A stretch of DNA of 64,000 bases from NCBI GenBank assembly GCA_014338405.1, contig JTDE01000702.1:46985-110984 (forward strand). The letters are read 5' to 3'. The notes below the pieces were generated by a model, which was given only the letters and a program-made list of their open reading frames with translations, did no database searches and was not told the DNA's origin. The DNA comes from Paragonimus skrjabini miyazakii (Eukaryota > Platyhelminthes > Trematoda > Plagiorchiida > Troglotrematidae). This document shows positions 23,201 through 35,210 of the stretch, piece by piece (the stretch's first letter is position 1; every line of letters begins with the position of its first letter). The position numbers and the translations under genes were made by a program.

Positions 23201-24212
23201 CCAGTAGATGACTAAGATGTTGTATTTCAGTTGTGGATGGTGCTGGGTTAGTATTATAGTAAGTTTGCAAAATAATCAATTGTTCTGCCTTGATTGGCCA
23301 TGCAGACAACGGTTCCGACGGAGAGCTAATTATGCTTGGGCTGGAACAGTTTGTAAACCCTGGCCATGTACATTCAAATTGGAACCCTTCAAACCATGAT
23401 TGGGGGGTTGCAACAGTTAAACCCTCTTTAGGCAGTTCCCTAATCTCGGTACCGCGAGTTACACGTAACGTTTCCAAAATGCGGTTCACGGTGGCTTGTT
23501 GTTGCTTCATGCATTCTGACGGTGGTTGGTTGATCAATTTCGGTCCGGATACTGGCAGCGACCGGGTTGGAGAAGAGGACGTACTGAGGTTGCTGCTACT
23601 GCTACACTTCTTACTGGTTGTATGACTGGAATATGAACCGGAATGACTGAAGCGCTTTCCGCACTGTTGGCATATGAATGGCTTCTCACCCGTGTGTATA
23701 CGTTCGTGTTCTTTCAGATGGTGTTTAAATTTGAAAGCTTTGTTGCATTGGGAGCAGCGAAATTTGCGAAGTTCGTAACTTTCTGCATGACTGAGTAAAT
23801 GCCGGTGCAGACGATAGACATTAGCAAATTGTTTTCCACATTGTTCACAAGCGGGTATAGCACGCCCCGAATCCAGTTTGTTGGTCAGGTTGTCAGACAT
23901 TACCTCGTGATCGGAGTAGAACACCTCTGTATCCTTATGCGGAGGCAAAGACAACGCCGACATGACTCGTTTAGGGGGTTCCGCTGTGTTTATGGCGTCT
24001 GGCGCAGACTGATTGTTGAGAGACTTGAATACAACCGAGGAGCTAGGTGCTGTTTTTGATAGTTTCCGAAAACGTCCGTTCGATTGTTGAATGTCATCGA
24101 CACGTTTGGAAGCGTGATAATTGATAGATGAAACAGAACAGAAATGCATGAGCGGACGAACACGGTCGTAATATCCTATCAGTCGGTCATCATCAACATT
24201 AACCTGAAGCAT
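12938..24212 (-). CDS. zeb: ZEB/zfh-1 family zinc-finger homeodomain transcription factor (spliced, three coding exons)
   Basis: Joining 24212-22353, 18181-18004 and 13122-12938 on the minus strand gives 2223 bases, 740 residues plus stop. All splice sites follow GT-AG and phases match (phase 0 at the first intron, phase 1 at the second). Order of domains: C2H2 fingers at about 122-142 and 153-173, a C2HC finger at 181-203, a divergent homeodomain at about 299-358, a CtBP-binding-like ALDLSLPK at 482-489, and fingers at 658-678, 686-706 and 714-738. Two finger clusters separated by a homeodomain and a CtBP motif define the ZEB/zfh-1 family: nuclear repressors that bind paired CACCT(G) sites and control mesoderm, muscle, neural and epithelial-mesenchymal fates in other animals. 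Introns are 4171 and 4881 bp. The product is shorter than vertebrate ZEB proteins (about 1100 residues); extra 5' exons are possible. Confidence 0.9.
15588..15608. repeat. (TG)n microsatellite
   Basis: About ten uninterrupted TG units in intron 2 of the ZEB-like gene. Confidence 0.95.
17216..17253. repeat. (TG)n microsatellite
   Basis: About nineteen uninterrupted TG units, the longest simple repeat of the window, in intron 2 of the ZEB-like gene. Confidence 0.97.
17515..17840 (-). repeat. SINE-like dispersed repeat, family B, divergent copy
   Basis: This stretch aligns with 54820-55175: GAAAGAAGTGCTAGACCTGA and TTAGAGCTCATCAG here match GAAAAGAAGCACTAGACTCG and TTAGAGCTCGTCAG there. The GCCCGATCG segment and the end (GAAATCAT... 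ACTGAT) also match in the same order. It is the oldest-looking of three copies. Its tRNA-like part is hardly recognisable. Confidence 0.7.
18004..18181 (-). CDS. zeb: ZEB-like gene, middle exon: first C-terminal zinc finger
   Basis: This 178-base exon is too short to stand out as an open frame and lies in a frame other than the longest local ones. It encodes a Ser/Gly/Asn-rich linker and then CDQCQKVFTKHSSLSRHRYE, closing with HTG. That is the first finger of the ZEB C-terminal cluster (C-x2-C-x12-H-x3-H). The 3' splice site is TTGTTCTGTCAACACAG before 18181; the donor is G/GTGAGT at 18003. It enters in phase 0, matching the large exon, and leaves in phase 1 inside the Gly codon of the HTG linker, which the next exon completes with GT. 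The frame opens upstream only to a TGA beyond the splice site, which supports the boundary. Confidence 0.92.
18182..22352 (-). other. ZEB-like gene, intron 1
   Basis: No coding sequence is recognised with confidence in this 4171-bp intron. A SINE-like repeat lies at about 21615-21840. A minus-strand open frame of 162 codons at 21212-21700 begins inside that repeat and is best read as chance plus repeat. Confidence 0.8.
21615..21840 (-). repeat. SINE-like dispersed repeat, family B
   Basis: Closely related to 54770-54970. On the minus strand a tRNA-like head (box A-like, then a degenerate B box, GTTCTAATCCCCG) is followed by a body containing GACGAGCTCTAGTGAGAGCG and then GGGGTCGACTGAAAAG and TGCGACAGCTGCGATC. 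The copy is in sense orientation within intron 1 of the ZEB-like gene. Confidence 0.8.
22353..24212 (-). CDS. zeb: ZEB-like gene, large exon: N-terminal finger cluster, homeodomain, CtBP motif
   Basis: This exon encodes 620 residues. Finger 1 is CEQCGKQFANVYRLHRHLLSH, finger 2 has the family signature KAFKFKHHLKEH, and finger 3 has KRFSHSGSYSSH ending in Cys (H-x5-C) as in ZEB proteins. A serine-rich run follows. The homeodomain keeps a W-F-x-N core (LELWFENAR) but is otherwise divergent. The donor is a perfect AAG/GTGAGT at 22352, phase 0. The 5' end is uncertain. Either the ATG at 24212 is the start (an in-frame TAG lies just upstream, and A is at -3), or the CAG at 24206-24204 is a 3' splice site and the exon begins at 24203. 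The CpG-rich upstream region favours the first. Vertebrate ZEB has four N-terminal fingers; only three are seen here. Confidence 0.93.
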
Positions 24213-24279
24213 AATCACCGCTTGTCTAATAGAGCACAGCTAGCATCATACATCGCAAATACATGTCGGAATGTCACAC

Positions 24280-24680
24280 CGTACTCTTCAGGTGGGTCGT
24301 TTCACAAACCGCGTTACCGTTGCGCGCGCACGCACGTACACATACTGTCCCTATGGCCTACCTACTCGCTAATCGACACTCGTGATTGGCCATCCGGTCA
24401 CGTGGTCAGAAAGTGGAGAAGTGGCGCACGATACGGTAACAATAGCGAAGGTGTGCATGTTCGCCTATCAACCGTGCGAACACGTACGTTGGCCGTCATT
24501 ATGCCAACAAACTTTCTACGCAAAGCTCTCCCCACGCACCTCTCACGGTCAGCCAATTAGAAAGCAGGTAACAGACCATAGTGCGAATGCACATACACGC
24601 GTGCGTACATACGTCCCTGCGTCTACGGTCAGAGAGATCGCGCACAAGGGATGACCAACGAACATGCCTCACCTCTGACT
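24280..24680 (-). promoter_or_regulatory. CpG-rich candidate promoter / 5' region of the ZEB-like gene
   Basis: By hand count, 24301-24660 holds about 36 CpG dinucleotides, roughly one per ten bases, far above the AT-rich flanks. CCAAT boxes occur on the minus strand at 24385-24389 and on the plus strand at 24553-24557. A palindromic CACGTG lies at about 24400. No TATA box is seen near the start codon. CACCT-type half sites, the type bound by ZEB proteins, lie at 24289-24294 (as CAGGTG), 24537-24541 and 24670-24674, a number not far from chance. The position directly upstream of the ATG suggests a TATA-less promoter; this is inference. Confidence 0.4.
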
Positions 24681-27600
24681 GTTAACGCAACATTTGCTGA
24701 GCCAGCTGTCTGATGAAGATCAGCGGGCACGCATAATTGTCAGAGGTTGCGTTGAGTTTGTGTGAAGTAGTCAAAGGAGTTACAGACCTGTTTACCAGGG
24801 AATCGCACAAAAGACATGTACACAGAATTCAATCATCCCGCACAAGATGCACGTTAAAGCCAGTTCAGTTGGGTGCTGCAAACCATGTTTTAAACACAAG
24901 CAAGGTGAGATTTGAAACTAAGTAACAAATAACCGTTATCGCTTGTGTAGACCATGGTGATCGGGCTGATTGCGGAATGTGACCACTGAGTAGTTAAATG
25001 AAATAAGTGGTGCTTGAGGTACTTCACCCTGAAAACGGACTGGTCTCGCTCCGGTATGGACTCACCAAGCAGACCTAGGTGAAATGAAATTCGACTCAAG
25101 AACTCTAGTGCTAATAATCAAGCTCGTATCCACCGTATGTTTTCTTGTTGTAATTTGACCTTTTTAATAGTCCCTTAGACACTGCGAAAATCCTTTTGGG
25201 CCTGAACTAATATCTGTTTACTCATCTGTGATCATTTAATCAGTGACTGTCCACTAGACGAATATCCCGCCATCGATCATCAGCATGTACATCATCCCAA
25301 TGCATATACTCTGGTTGCTTCAAAATTCAGTCATTTGTTAGCCTTACTACAAAAGGCTCGACAACTTTGTCAACCATGTGTTGCAGTCAGACAGAAGAGC
25401 ACCAAAGCACTGCGTACAGTATACGCACTTCACTAAGCTTAGTATGAAATGCGGCATAGTACGCGAGTGTTCTTGTTTCGCGTGTGTCAGCTTTGATTAG
25501 CCTTGTTAACGGATTCAAAAACGACCACTCCGAACTACTAAAAAAAGAAGGCTGGAAAGCTTAAAAATACGTTTTTATATTACCTTTCCTAAACGCATTG
25601 GTTGTGATGACGCTGATAATATTGATGAGAAACTTGTTCAAACTGAGTTAATGTGGATGGACAGAGTCTATCGTAATTTCAGTAGCTACGGTCGAAGTAA
25701 TCGTTTGTGACTGTTACATAATGTTTAGTGAGATTCCCTCATATTTTCTAGACCCTCTTAGTAACTTAGTAGAAGCGCCACTTCTCCTTTATTCAAGTAT
25801 AGTAAGTGTATATCAAAAGCAGAACAGATATATTATATTGTATGATCTCATGTAAGGATGCATATACGTGTTATGTTTGAAGTGATGGATGAGCGTGGTG
25901 TACTGTATCAACATCAAGCTGAGAGTCCTTTGAAAAAATTACCAGTTCCTCATAAACAAAAGGTTTAATGCTTAGTCAGAGACAGGGCAAGTTAACTGAA
26001 GTCTAAGAATAGCAAGTGTGATGTTGAAAAAAGACATTAGAGAAACTTGACATTTCCCCACATTTTTGTATCACATTAACAGATTTCATATGTCAAAAAC
26101 AACAATCCGGAGTTGATCTTTGAACCAAAGTCTTGACTCGATATCATTCGATACGAATATTTCCTAATCTACACTGAGTGACCTGGGGACTGTAACAGGC
26201 AATTAAAAGGATTGACTAAACGACAGATCAGATTATGTAGACAAAAACCATAAAATTACAGTTCATTCAGTTAACATTCGCACAGTTTTTGCCATTCAGA
26301 AAAACTTCTAGTTTTGTCTTTTATTGCGAGCAAGCTTGCACACTGGCAGAAGGATTCAAACAGGGATAGATGAACCCAATTAAAAACGGCTAGCTGACAG
26401 TATCTCACAGTTGACCATGTGAGTCGATGAACATGTTCACAGAGGTTCATCATCAATTTCTGAGCGTGTTAGCAACCTACCGTTGCACAGATACCAAATC
26501 GGCGTTCTTTGTATTCAGGCACAATGAAAAGGTTCGTGTATTCATATTTATGGTGGCTCTTATGATGACTAATCATCACTCACAAAAATGTGTTCAAATT
26601 TAGCTTAATGTGATGTTCGAAATGGTGCCATTCATACAGACGTACAGATAGCAATGGTTTATACTTGGTTTCACAACTTCTTTTATTTTAGCACAATTTT
26701 TACAGTCTTAACAGCATACTTTTTGCAAGTAATCGATTCACCTCGCCCTTCATATACGGAACTTATCACCCTAGCCGGAATATGGAAATCACGAAGATGT
26801 TCAAAGCTCACGAAAGTGTCTTTATGCAATTCGTCTACGAGTGACCTATATACTTCCATATAATCATCTGGTGTTTTGTTTTCCTGGCTAAGAAGCTGGA
26901 ATCATTCAGGGTGATCAGTGTTACGTTTAAAGAGGAGTTCAGAAAAAAGCAGTTCAGTTTTATCGAGTTTCGCATACATTCCTTACAATTGTAGATTGGT
27001 TTGAAGGAAGGTTACAAATTAGTGATATTCTGTCACGCAACTCCTTAGAACAATACCAAGCATTTATGAAATAAATGTATTATAGTTTGAAAAGTGCACA
27101 AGATGTTAGAATTTTTCGCCGTTCTCACTGCACAACTTTCGAAATAGTCACGAATTCAGGTTGTAGGATTTTAGTTCGCTTGTTCTGACGAGGCCAATAT
27201 TCACACACGTATTAAGCCAATCAGTAAAGTGTTGAGTTAAAATATATTGTTGGTTAATAACACAAAACTGTAAATAAACTAGCTACAGTCACTTTTGAGA
27301 ACACAGTAAATTCGTCGTAACAATATGTCATCAATGTTCCAACTTTTGCCCCCCCCCCCTTCACAATGTTGTTGTGAAACGAGTGTGGTATTGAATCCGG
27401 CTTTTGTACTTTATGAGAAAAAAACAGGCAAGTAGCAGTGATCTGTTACTGTGTTGCGCATGTCTTTGCACTAATGTTCACAACAGTATTCTGCTAGCCT
27501 GTCCGAATGCCTTGTGCGTGGGAATCTGACAGGCATAATGAACGCCTAGTTGAGTGCAAGCATGATTTCTTTTTAATGGCAGAACTAGATTAAATAGTTC

Positions 27601-28375
27601 AATTTCTGTAAGCAATACGTCAGATACTGTGCTTCGAACTTGCTACTAGGCGTTATCCTGTTGCCCCCCACCCCCTGTCCTCTCCACTCTACAGCCTGAT
27701 TTCTAGTTGTTGGTCTCCTACACCTCCTCGATCACGGCCAAAAGGAAATTGCCATGATACATCTCAAATACGTTAAACATTTCTTCATCAGCGGTGGTTA
27801 TAAGATCAGTGATCTAGTGGATAAGAACTCCAGCTGATAACACAAGGCGATTGCTGATTCCTTTAAACTATCTTCCTCTATGAGTCCAGTGCACAAACAA
27901 AGCCAATTATGGTAGCTTATCAATTTGAGACCGTAAGTGGCATTAAGTTTTTATAGAATTGGTAACACAAGTGTACTTCACCTTATATTTGTGACATGGA
28001 GACCATACCTCACTTATGTTTGCTCAACAAAGTCGACCCGAGACTTCAAATGTAAAAACGAATACTGCTGCAACAACCGTAACAACTTCTGCGGTTAGAA
28101 CCGATATAAATCGATAGCAATCTGTTGCTAATCAAGCACATGATGCATTAGTGTGTAAGTATTCAAAATCGCACAGAGAATCTTTGCCAAACGGAACATC
28201 AGATTCTGAACTAACCCCCGTGAATAATAAATCACGGTTGAATCACTTTTACAGAATAAGTAGTTTTGTTGTATGTCGTGATTCGATAATTTTCATATGA
28301 TAAATCCTCACCCGTGATTAGGCAATCTGAGGCAACAAATTTTCAGGTGATTAGTTGATTATTTACTTTCTTCAG
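24681..28375. other. Non-coding sequence, no recognised gene
   Basis: Nothing recognisable beyond a 10-base poly-C tract near 27350 and a C-rich tract near 27664. Open frames are all below 75 codons. Confidence 0.6.
27838..27925 (+). repeat. Dispersed repeat, family C, copy 1
   Basis: ACACAAGGCGATTGCTGATT through GAGTCCAGTGCACAAACAAA aligns base by base with 30059-30145, with roughly one difference in four or five bases. It is an old interspersed repeat of unknown type. Confidence 0.55.
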
Positions 28376-28560
28376 ATGAGATCCAATTACGAAAAATCTG
28401 GCCTTCGGTCGGTTTCGAACCAGTGGCAGAGACAGCATGTCCAAACGCAGCAAACCTTCTATCAGCTGAACTCCGGAGCCACACTGGGTGCTCAGAAATT
28501 TCACATTTGGACCTAGTTACCCACCCAAACAACTGTGTTGTATTGAAACTACCAATTGAT
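28376..28560 (-). repeat. tRNA-derived SINE-like repeat, family A
   Basis: On the minus strand: GAAATTTCTGAGCACCCAGT, then a box A-like TTCAGCTGATAGAAGG, TGGACATGCTGTCT, and a near-perfect B box in ACTGGTTCGAAACCGACCGA, ending in GATTTTTCGTAATTGGATCT. The same modules in the same order occur at 37145, 44095 and 55680. Boxes A and B form the internal RNA polymerase III promoter of tRNA-derived SINEs. Confidence 0.8.
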
Positions 28561-31500
28561 TCAGCGGACTAACTGTCTAAGCAGGATTTACCAACAATTC
28601 ACACTAAAATCCAACAACGCCATCGTTGAGTATTGATTAGTCGATATGTAAAGGGCAATCCAAAATTGCGGTTCTAGCGCAAGGGGGTTGCCATTCGATA
28701 TTTTTAAGGACTTATCGCCAGTCCTTTATTTCGACTGGCAATCACGTTTATCTCGGTTGACGACTCTCGACTTTTTCCTATGAGTCTTCCTAAACGGTAG
28801 GGTGTATGCATTTGGGTCAATCAATACCTACCATCCGAATACCTGTATTAGAGAACAGACTAAGACGTCGGGTCTTGCAATCCTCTTAAAAATATTAGAA
28901 ACTGCCCCCCCCCTGAAAGGTTAGAAGTGGCGTCTAATTAAAAATATTTTTTTTTTTAAAGATTATTGTTAACGTTCACCTGTATAAGGACTTACAGTAA
29001 CAAAAATTAATGAAAAAATCGGAAAGATTTCTCTTTAATTATTTTCCTTCTAAGGTCCGAAAATATTCAAAACTTTACTAAATACTGAAAGTGATAAATA
29101 TTCACGGATCCTGTTGACATATCCTGAACAATGCTCATATTTGACCACACTTTACTCGTTTGGATACTACTGGCGAGGACTGGAACACGAGTAATACTCG
29201 ACTTCAGTGATTCGTTTCGAAAGCAGTTGATCAAATCGTCCACCCGAATCCGAAACCTGTGATCAACTGTAGTCAGCTTATACAACCATTTGAAACTTAA
29301 TGTTTTGTTGTACGCTATCTTGTACATCCTAGTCTTAGTTGACCAATAAATTCCTTGAACCCCATTGCTAATGATGCACAGACGGCCGGTTTTGTGGAAT
29401 GGACAGAATGATTCAAGACTGTAGCCAGTCCGAAGGAGCACAAACGGATATGTTGGTAACTCTAAAAATGAGGACATGACATGTGATATTTGACGGTGAG
29501 ATGATAAATATGTTCACGCAGATGAACAGGATCGTGGCAAATGAAAACTATTCTATAAATCACCCAATTACAGACGCTAGTTAGAGAACAAATGAAGTTA
29601 GCGGATAGAAGCTTCACCTAATCTATGGCCCTTTGTTTATTGTCAGTTGATATATTCAGACGAGGAATACAGACAGTGGGGTGATCATGAAGGACAGCAA
29701 CACAAGTCCACTCTTCAGTCATTACGAAAAGGAAGAAAACGCCAACCGGTCGCTTTTCTTATTTCTTCTCTTTTGTTAAGAGAACTACCTGTCTTGAACT
29801 CAACGATATCACTTTCATCTTTGTGATTTTTTTCCCGACTCTTGGTCATCATATTTTAGCCGTTTCGTTTCATTTTCGACCAACGTGGACCGGTTGGTGA
29901 GCTAAACGAGAACGAGAATACACATTGTGTTCACTTCATGTCATAGGTTGATTGACCGAAGCATGTACACATAGTGTACAAGGTGTGCAGGATGTAAGGA
30001 CGCAGGCGTTACTGTGTTCTTATAGTTAATGTCTATGGATGAACGCACTGACCGAGAACACAAGATGGTTGATGGTTTCTCCAAACTATATTTTCTTCCA
30101 TAAGTCAAGTGCACAGACGAAGTCGGTCATGACAGTTTACTCAGTGGAAACGATGAGCAACATGAACCCCTCTCCCAAAGAATGCTGTAACTTGCTTCGG
30201 GTTTGACTTATGACGAACAGGTCGGATCCCAGAGTGACCAGGTTATGAGCAACGGAAGAATGTTGAGCATAAGGTTGGTAAAGGAATATTTATCTACTAA
30301 GTAGTCACTAGATAATACATTGTGTGACAACTAAAAACGATGTTCACGAACTACAATTGAAAGTGAGCGAATACCAATGATGACTATCAGCTCAGAAGCG
30401 ATGCCCACTAGCTAAAATTTGTCAGGAAAGATTAAGTCACTACTACAAATAGTAATACTGATAATCATATGTATACATAGACGGAAAAACGCAATCTGGC
30501 ATTACGCCGTATTCGATTCTTAGTAGCTCACACATTAGTTCGTTATTTTACGTATGTGTAAATTACGTATATTCTTGACCGTGACTGAGTCCCATGTCTG
30601 GGTGCAAAATCACATGGAATGAAAACCTGCTAAAAGAATTAGTTCGATAGTTTTTCACACGAAGTTTGTGAGCTGTTGTTAATTTACTTCGCACATTATT
30701 GGACCCTAAGTAACAGCGTCACTAAGAGTTACTGCAGTTATTATCCGGATGTCAATCAATGTGTGGTTTATTATGCGCGTCAATATAAGCATGTCACACA
30801 GATCACGTGTCTGTTTCATCAAGAAGCCAAAAATCAAATATATTTGCGAAAAGTGATAGAAAACACAAGAACAATTCGAAAGCGTACGCGGAGGGAAATA
30901 GTATGTCTATGACTAACACATGTATTCTATAAGGCATAAAATTTACCAACCTGGACATGGTGTGCTTCTATAGGACTTCCACACACAGACCTTGTGTGTT
31001 CAAATCCCAAGTTTATTGACATGCTTTTCGTAACATCGTGTGCCTCAGACACAACAGTGGTTACTCGTTTTGAACTCAATATTAGCAACGCTGTATTCAA
31101 AGGGTGAGTTGGAAACCAATTCTACTCATACGCCTTGAGTACAGTTCATTTCGTCCACAAGGTCAGCGTTTAGCACGTGAATACGATTTTCATTGTGAAC
31201 ACATATCACAGAACAGTGGCTATATTAAACCGAACTGAACTTCGATCTATGCCCACCGGATGGTCAGATCGATTGGACGACTAGCGAAAATGGTTTACCT
31301 GATCGTTAGATAATATTGAACGGAAAGGTTCAGACTGGTGTATGAGGCTTTGATTAATCAGCAAACTCAAAGAATTCAGTTACATCAGAAACGTATGAAC
31401 CAAAACCAACAGATGTTATTTACATTAAGTTTAACTGAAAACTAATGAAGACTGATAGTGTTTTGACTCTTGAAGTCCATGTATAAACTTAATTAAAGAA

Positions 31501-34500
31501 AAGAGTTGGCGAGATTGGACAAGTGAGGTAACATGCACTAGCCCTATGCTTCGATTGAGATCAGCCCTCAGTAGGTGACCTACAAACTGGTACTTATTCA
31601 TGTTTCGATTCTCCGGTGTATTTAGCATGAATGATATCCTACAAGGTTGGGTCAGTCATCAGTGATGATCACAGGGACCAAATCTTTGCAAATTAATTCA
31701 CTATTTGTTTAAACACGCCAATCTTCACCACTGTGTGAGGATCATCTAATCGTCCCGACAGATTAATGTCATTTAGCGGTATAATTCTTTTTGAAGGTTT
31801 ATAGCACAGTTATGATGAGACCCACACATGGTCATGAACTAACGACAGTCATGACGGTTCCAACGAACTAACGCTGTCTTACTCACATTGTCATATTCAC
31901 ACATACAGGCCTTCATGAAATTAACTAACACCCCATCCAAAAAGAAACAGCTCCAATAGCCAAACACTTGTCCTTCCAACAGTTATGTCTTGTCGGAAGA
32001 GTAAAGTCATGTTACCTGACACATCATGAGTTCCAGGGAATTGTCAAGGTCCTTCAAGACATCACTGGGATACATATACTTGAAGCCATAAGAATGCGAA
32101 TCATTTTTATCGGGAAAAATGTATTAAGCCGATTAGCTTTTGATCTTGATGTGATCCAAACCGCTGATCTCCATTGCTCACTCAATTGACAATTGGCTTA
32201 ACACCACGTTTGGGGGATGTATAAAAACGCGAGTAGAATAATCAGAGTTCAACTGTTCTGTCCTCAACTGTCAAAACGATGTACTGAGGTTCAGAACCGA
32301 AAATACAAAAAATGTCTTGCAAACTTCCACTGGAAAAATGCTTATCAAATTGGTATTACGGAATTGGTGAGATTCAGTTTGTAACGCTCTTCAGTAGCTC
32401 AGTAGATGTCATCGAGTTTTACGTAATTTTTTTACTATAGTGACAGGAAGAATATACACTAGCAGACAAAATGACCTAACACATGGCAACGTGCATGTAT
32501 CAGGCGTTTGATACATCTTCCTCAATGCTAATTGCATAAGCCGAGCAAAATGTTGTGTTTACACCATATGCCACTACAATACCGATGTGTTTCCTAGCTA
32601 CGTCCTAACCCGTTAATTAGGATATGAGAGTATAAGCAAGCTCAGGCTAACCACATTGTGTATACGGTAGTGAAGACAGCTTAAAGTCAACCTGATCAAC
32701 CATAAGTAATTGATGTGCAAGAATTTATCAAACTAGTAGAGCGATAGGAAATGGAACACACACCCTCCCTTAGCAGTATTAAATCTGTACTCTCGTACGA
32801 GTTTCACGTATGCCGGAAGTAGGTTACGATGCGGTCTGGCATTTGCAGTTAGAGGCCAAGCAACTGAACGACTATAAAGTACTAGAAGTGATCACAACCG
32901 TATTGTTAATGTAAATTATGTGTGAGCACAACGCTGATTGGCAGCAGTGTATCGATCCTAAAAAAAATGCATTTTTCCCAAGGGTCCATGTGATAGCCAA
33001 TATTTTTCTGCACCCCTGTTCTGTCTAGGTATACTCGTCCACCATTTAAAATGGACCTTGATTCAATGCCGGTGCCATTCCGGACAATTTTTTCGAAATG
33101 TTGAACACCATAACTTCTACGCTTTTTTCAACAGCATTTCATTCTGTCATGTAGTAGGTAACTAGGTTAACTAGCTAATAGGTTTTATAGGAAACAGATT
33201 TCAACTTCACCCAAATAATTCTGTGCTCGTACTAGTTATCGAACACACTGTATTGAATAGTTTGGTAACGTAAAGAAGACATAAAATAACATGAATGAAA
33301 GGATAGTCGGATGAAGCCAATGACTTGATTCCGAACTCTGAGACGAAGTGAAACAGCATTCTATCGGATGCCTACATAAGAGTGGACTAGATGGGTACCC
33401 TGACAACTCGAATTACGCGTTGTTGTCGACATATATGTAACACAAGTAGATTTTTAAAACTCTCCGACGATTCAGCTGAGACGACAGAATTGGGCCGAGT
33501 GTTCCCGTATGAACAGCCCTTAGGTCTGCTCAGCCAATTCGCCATTTTCAGAAAATGACACTTTGAGTGTTCATCCTTGTCCAATGTGAGAAGAGTGACC
33601 ACTGAGTGACCCCGGGGTATAAAGAATGTTGGGGTTGAGGACGTTTATAATGCAGTGGAAATTAAACTAATTTGACAAACATCTCCGGGGAATTTCCTGG
33701 GCTCAATAACTATTGTATGCGCCGTTTTAATATGAAAGACCCTGTAAAATAAGCGAAGTAGTTTGCAGTTCTCGGACGGCACGGATCAAGCATGTGCTAC
33801 GTACAGTTCCTCTGTTTTATACACCTGACACATTTTTATATACGTTTACTGTGTGATTGCCTATTCAATCACAGTATTCATAACAACGTGTTACTGCCTG
33901 TCGTTGCTACCGTGGGCGTCCCATCACTGATAGGTTGCGTTGTCCTTGCCGAATACCAAGCGTTCTCTAAGTCACCCTTTTTCGCTTAACCCTACGTATT
34001 CTCATTCACTTACTAGACTGAACAGTTCTGTAGTTTCCTCCATGCTGATCGATAAAGATTGAACATGCTGGAAAACTATTGGAATGGTGCAATCTGTAGG
34101 GACTTACTGCATTCTCATTCGGTCCCGTTGTTGTAAGATCAGGCTGACCTGATAGTACCGAATGATGATACCTCAATCCACCTGTCTAGTTTTGTAGACA
34201 GAGTTCACATACTGACCCTATGGCTTGGCTTGCTGGATCACATGAGAGTAATCTCATACAACAGCTTTGTAATCACCTTAACCAAAGACTGTTAAGATTA
34301 TGAACGTTTTAGTTTATGACATCAGTAGCCACGACGACATGACAGCATGCCATACAGTAACACATCGCGAGGCTTGCCTGCAGTGTATCCTCATCGGATA
34401 CGTTATGTTTATACAAAAACGATAACAATGCCTTTTTCAGGACAGATTCATACTGACTACGTTGTTTGTTTTTGTCCACCTGTGTACGATGACTAGGATG

Positions 34501-35210
34501 TAATATGCAAACAAGTAAAGCCATGTGGTTTGTTATGAAAATCGATAGAATCAAGGAACATTGATGTTCTGGTGCAGATGACCTGTGCTATCGATATCTC
34601 GTATAGGATGCAGTGCACAAAAATCGGATACATGGAATGAAAAAGCCATATGTATGGTGCCACGTGTAATCTGTTCTAAATGAACAAAGTCTTTGTATGA
34701 TACGGACTGTTGAAACTAAGATCATAATGCATTGTATGGTTCGCATTGGTCGTGGTCCAAATTCATACCACAATTCACTAGTTAATGAGGACAGTTTGAT
34801 AGGGAAAAACAGTGGACTGTAAGACCACCTCTCCAGTGATCGTGTTGTGATTATAATAAGGAACTAAACTTGGGGGGTCTTGTAAGAAGGCGTGCACAAA
34901 ACTAAGCGATCCCTATATATCGTAGTACCCACACAGATTTTTTTTCAGCCGAGTGGGTAAAAACGGCAGCTGAACTTCTGGGCTGCAGTGTGGTATAAAC
35001 CTGAACGGACACTATTCTGTTATGAATGTACTGCTCGAAAATAGGCGCTGTACAACAGTTTCAATTTTCGGAAGTTCCTACCTTCAAAGTCTTAAACAGT
35101 GCTGCTTAGAGACGAGCTGCAACAATCGATCGATTGTGATCAGATATTAATGTTGTACGCCACAGGTCGTTAAATTCTGACTGGTGGTTCCATAGTGGAA
35201 CGTTATGTTC
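28561..35210. other. Non-coding sequence, no recognised gene
   Basis: A poly-C tract lies near 28904. The largest open frame is 136 codons on the minus strand at 29067-29477; it shows no motif I recognise, and one or two open stretches of that length are expected by chance. No splice-site-bounded exon was identified. Confidence 0.5.
30059..30145 (+). repeat. Dispersed repeat, family C, copy 2
   Basis: ACACAAGATGGTTGATGGTT through AAGTCAAGTGCACAGACGAA corresponds to 27838-27925 in the same orientation, 2.2 kb apart. No coding content is seen. Confidence 0.55.

Noticed and set aside
23208..24059. Plus-strand frames of 60-111 codons opposite the large exon
   Set aside because: They are antisense shadows of the ZEB-like coding sequence.
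29067..29477. 136-codon minus-strand open frame
   Set aside because: One or two stop-free stretches of this length are expected by chance in the window; no domain, splice signals or repeat similarity were found.
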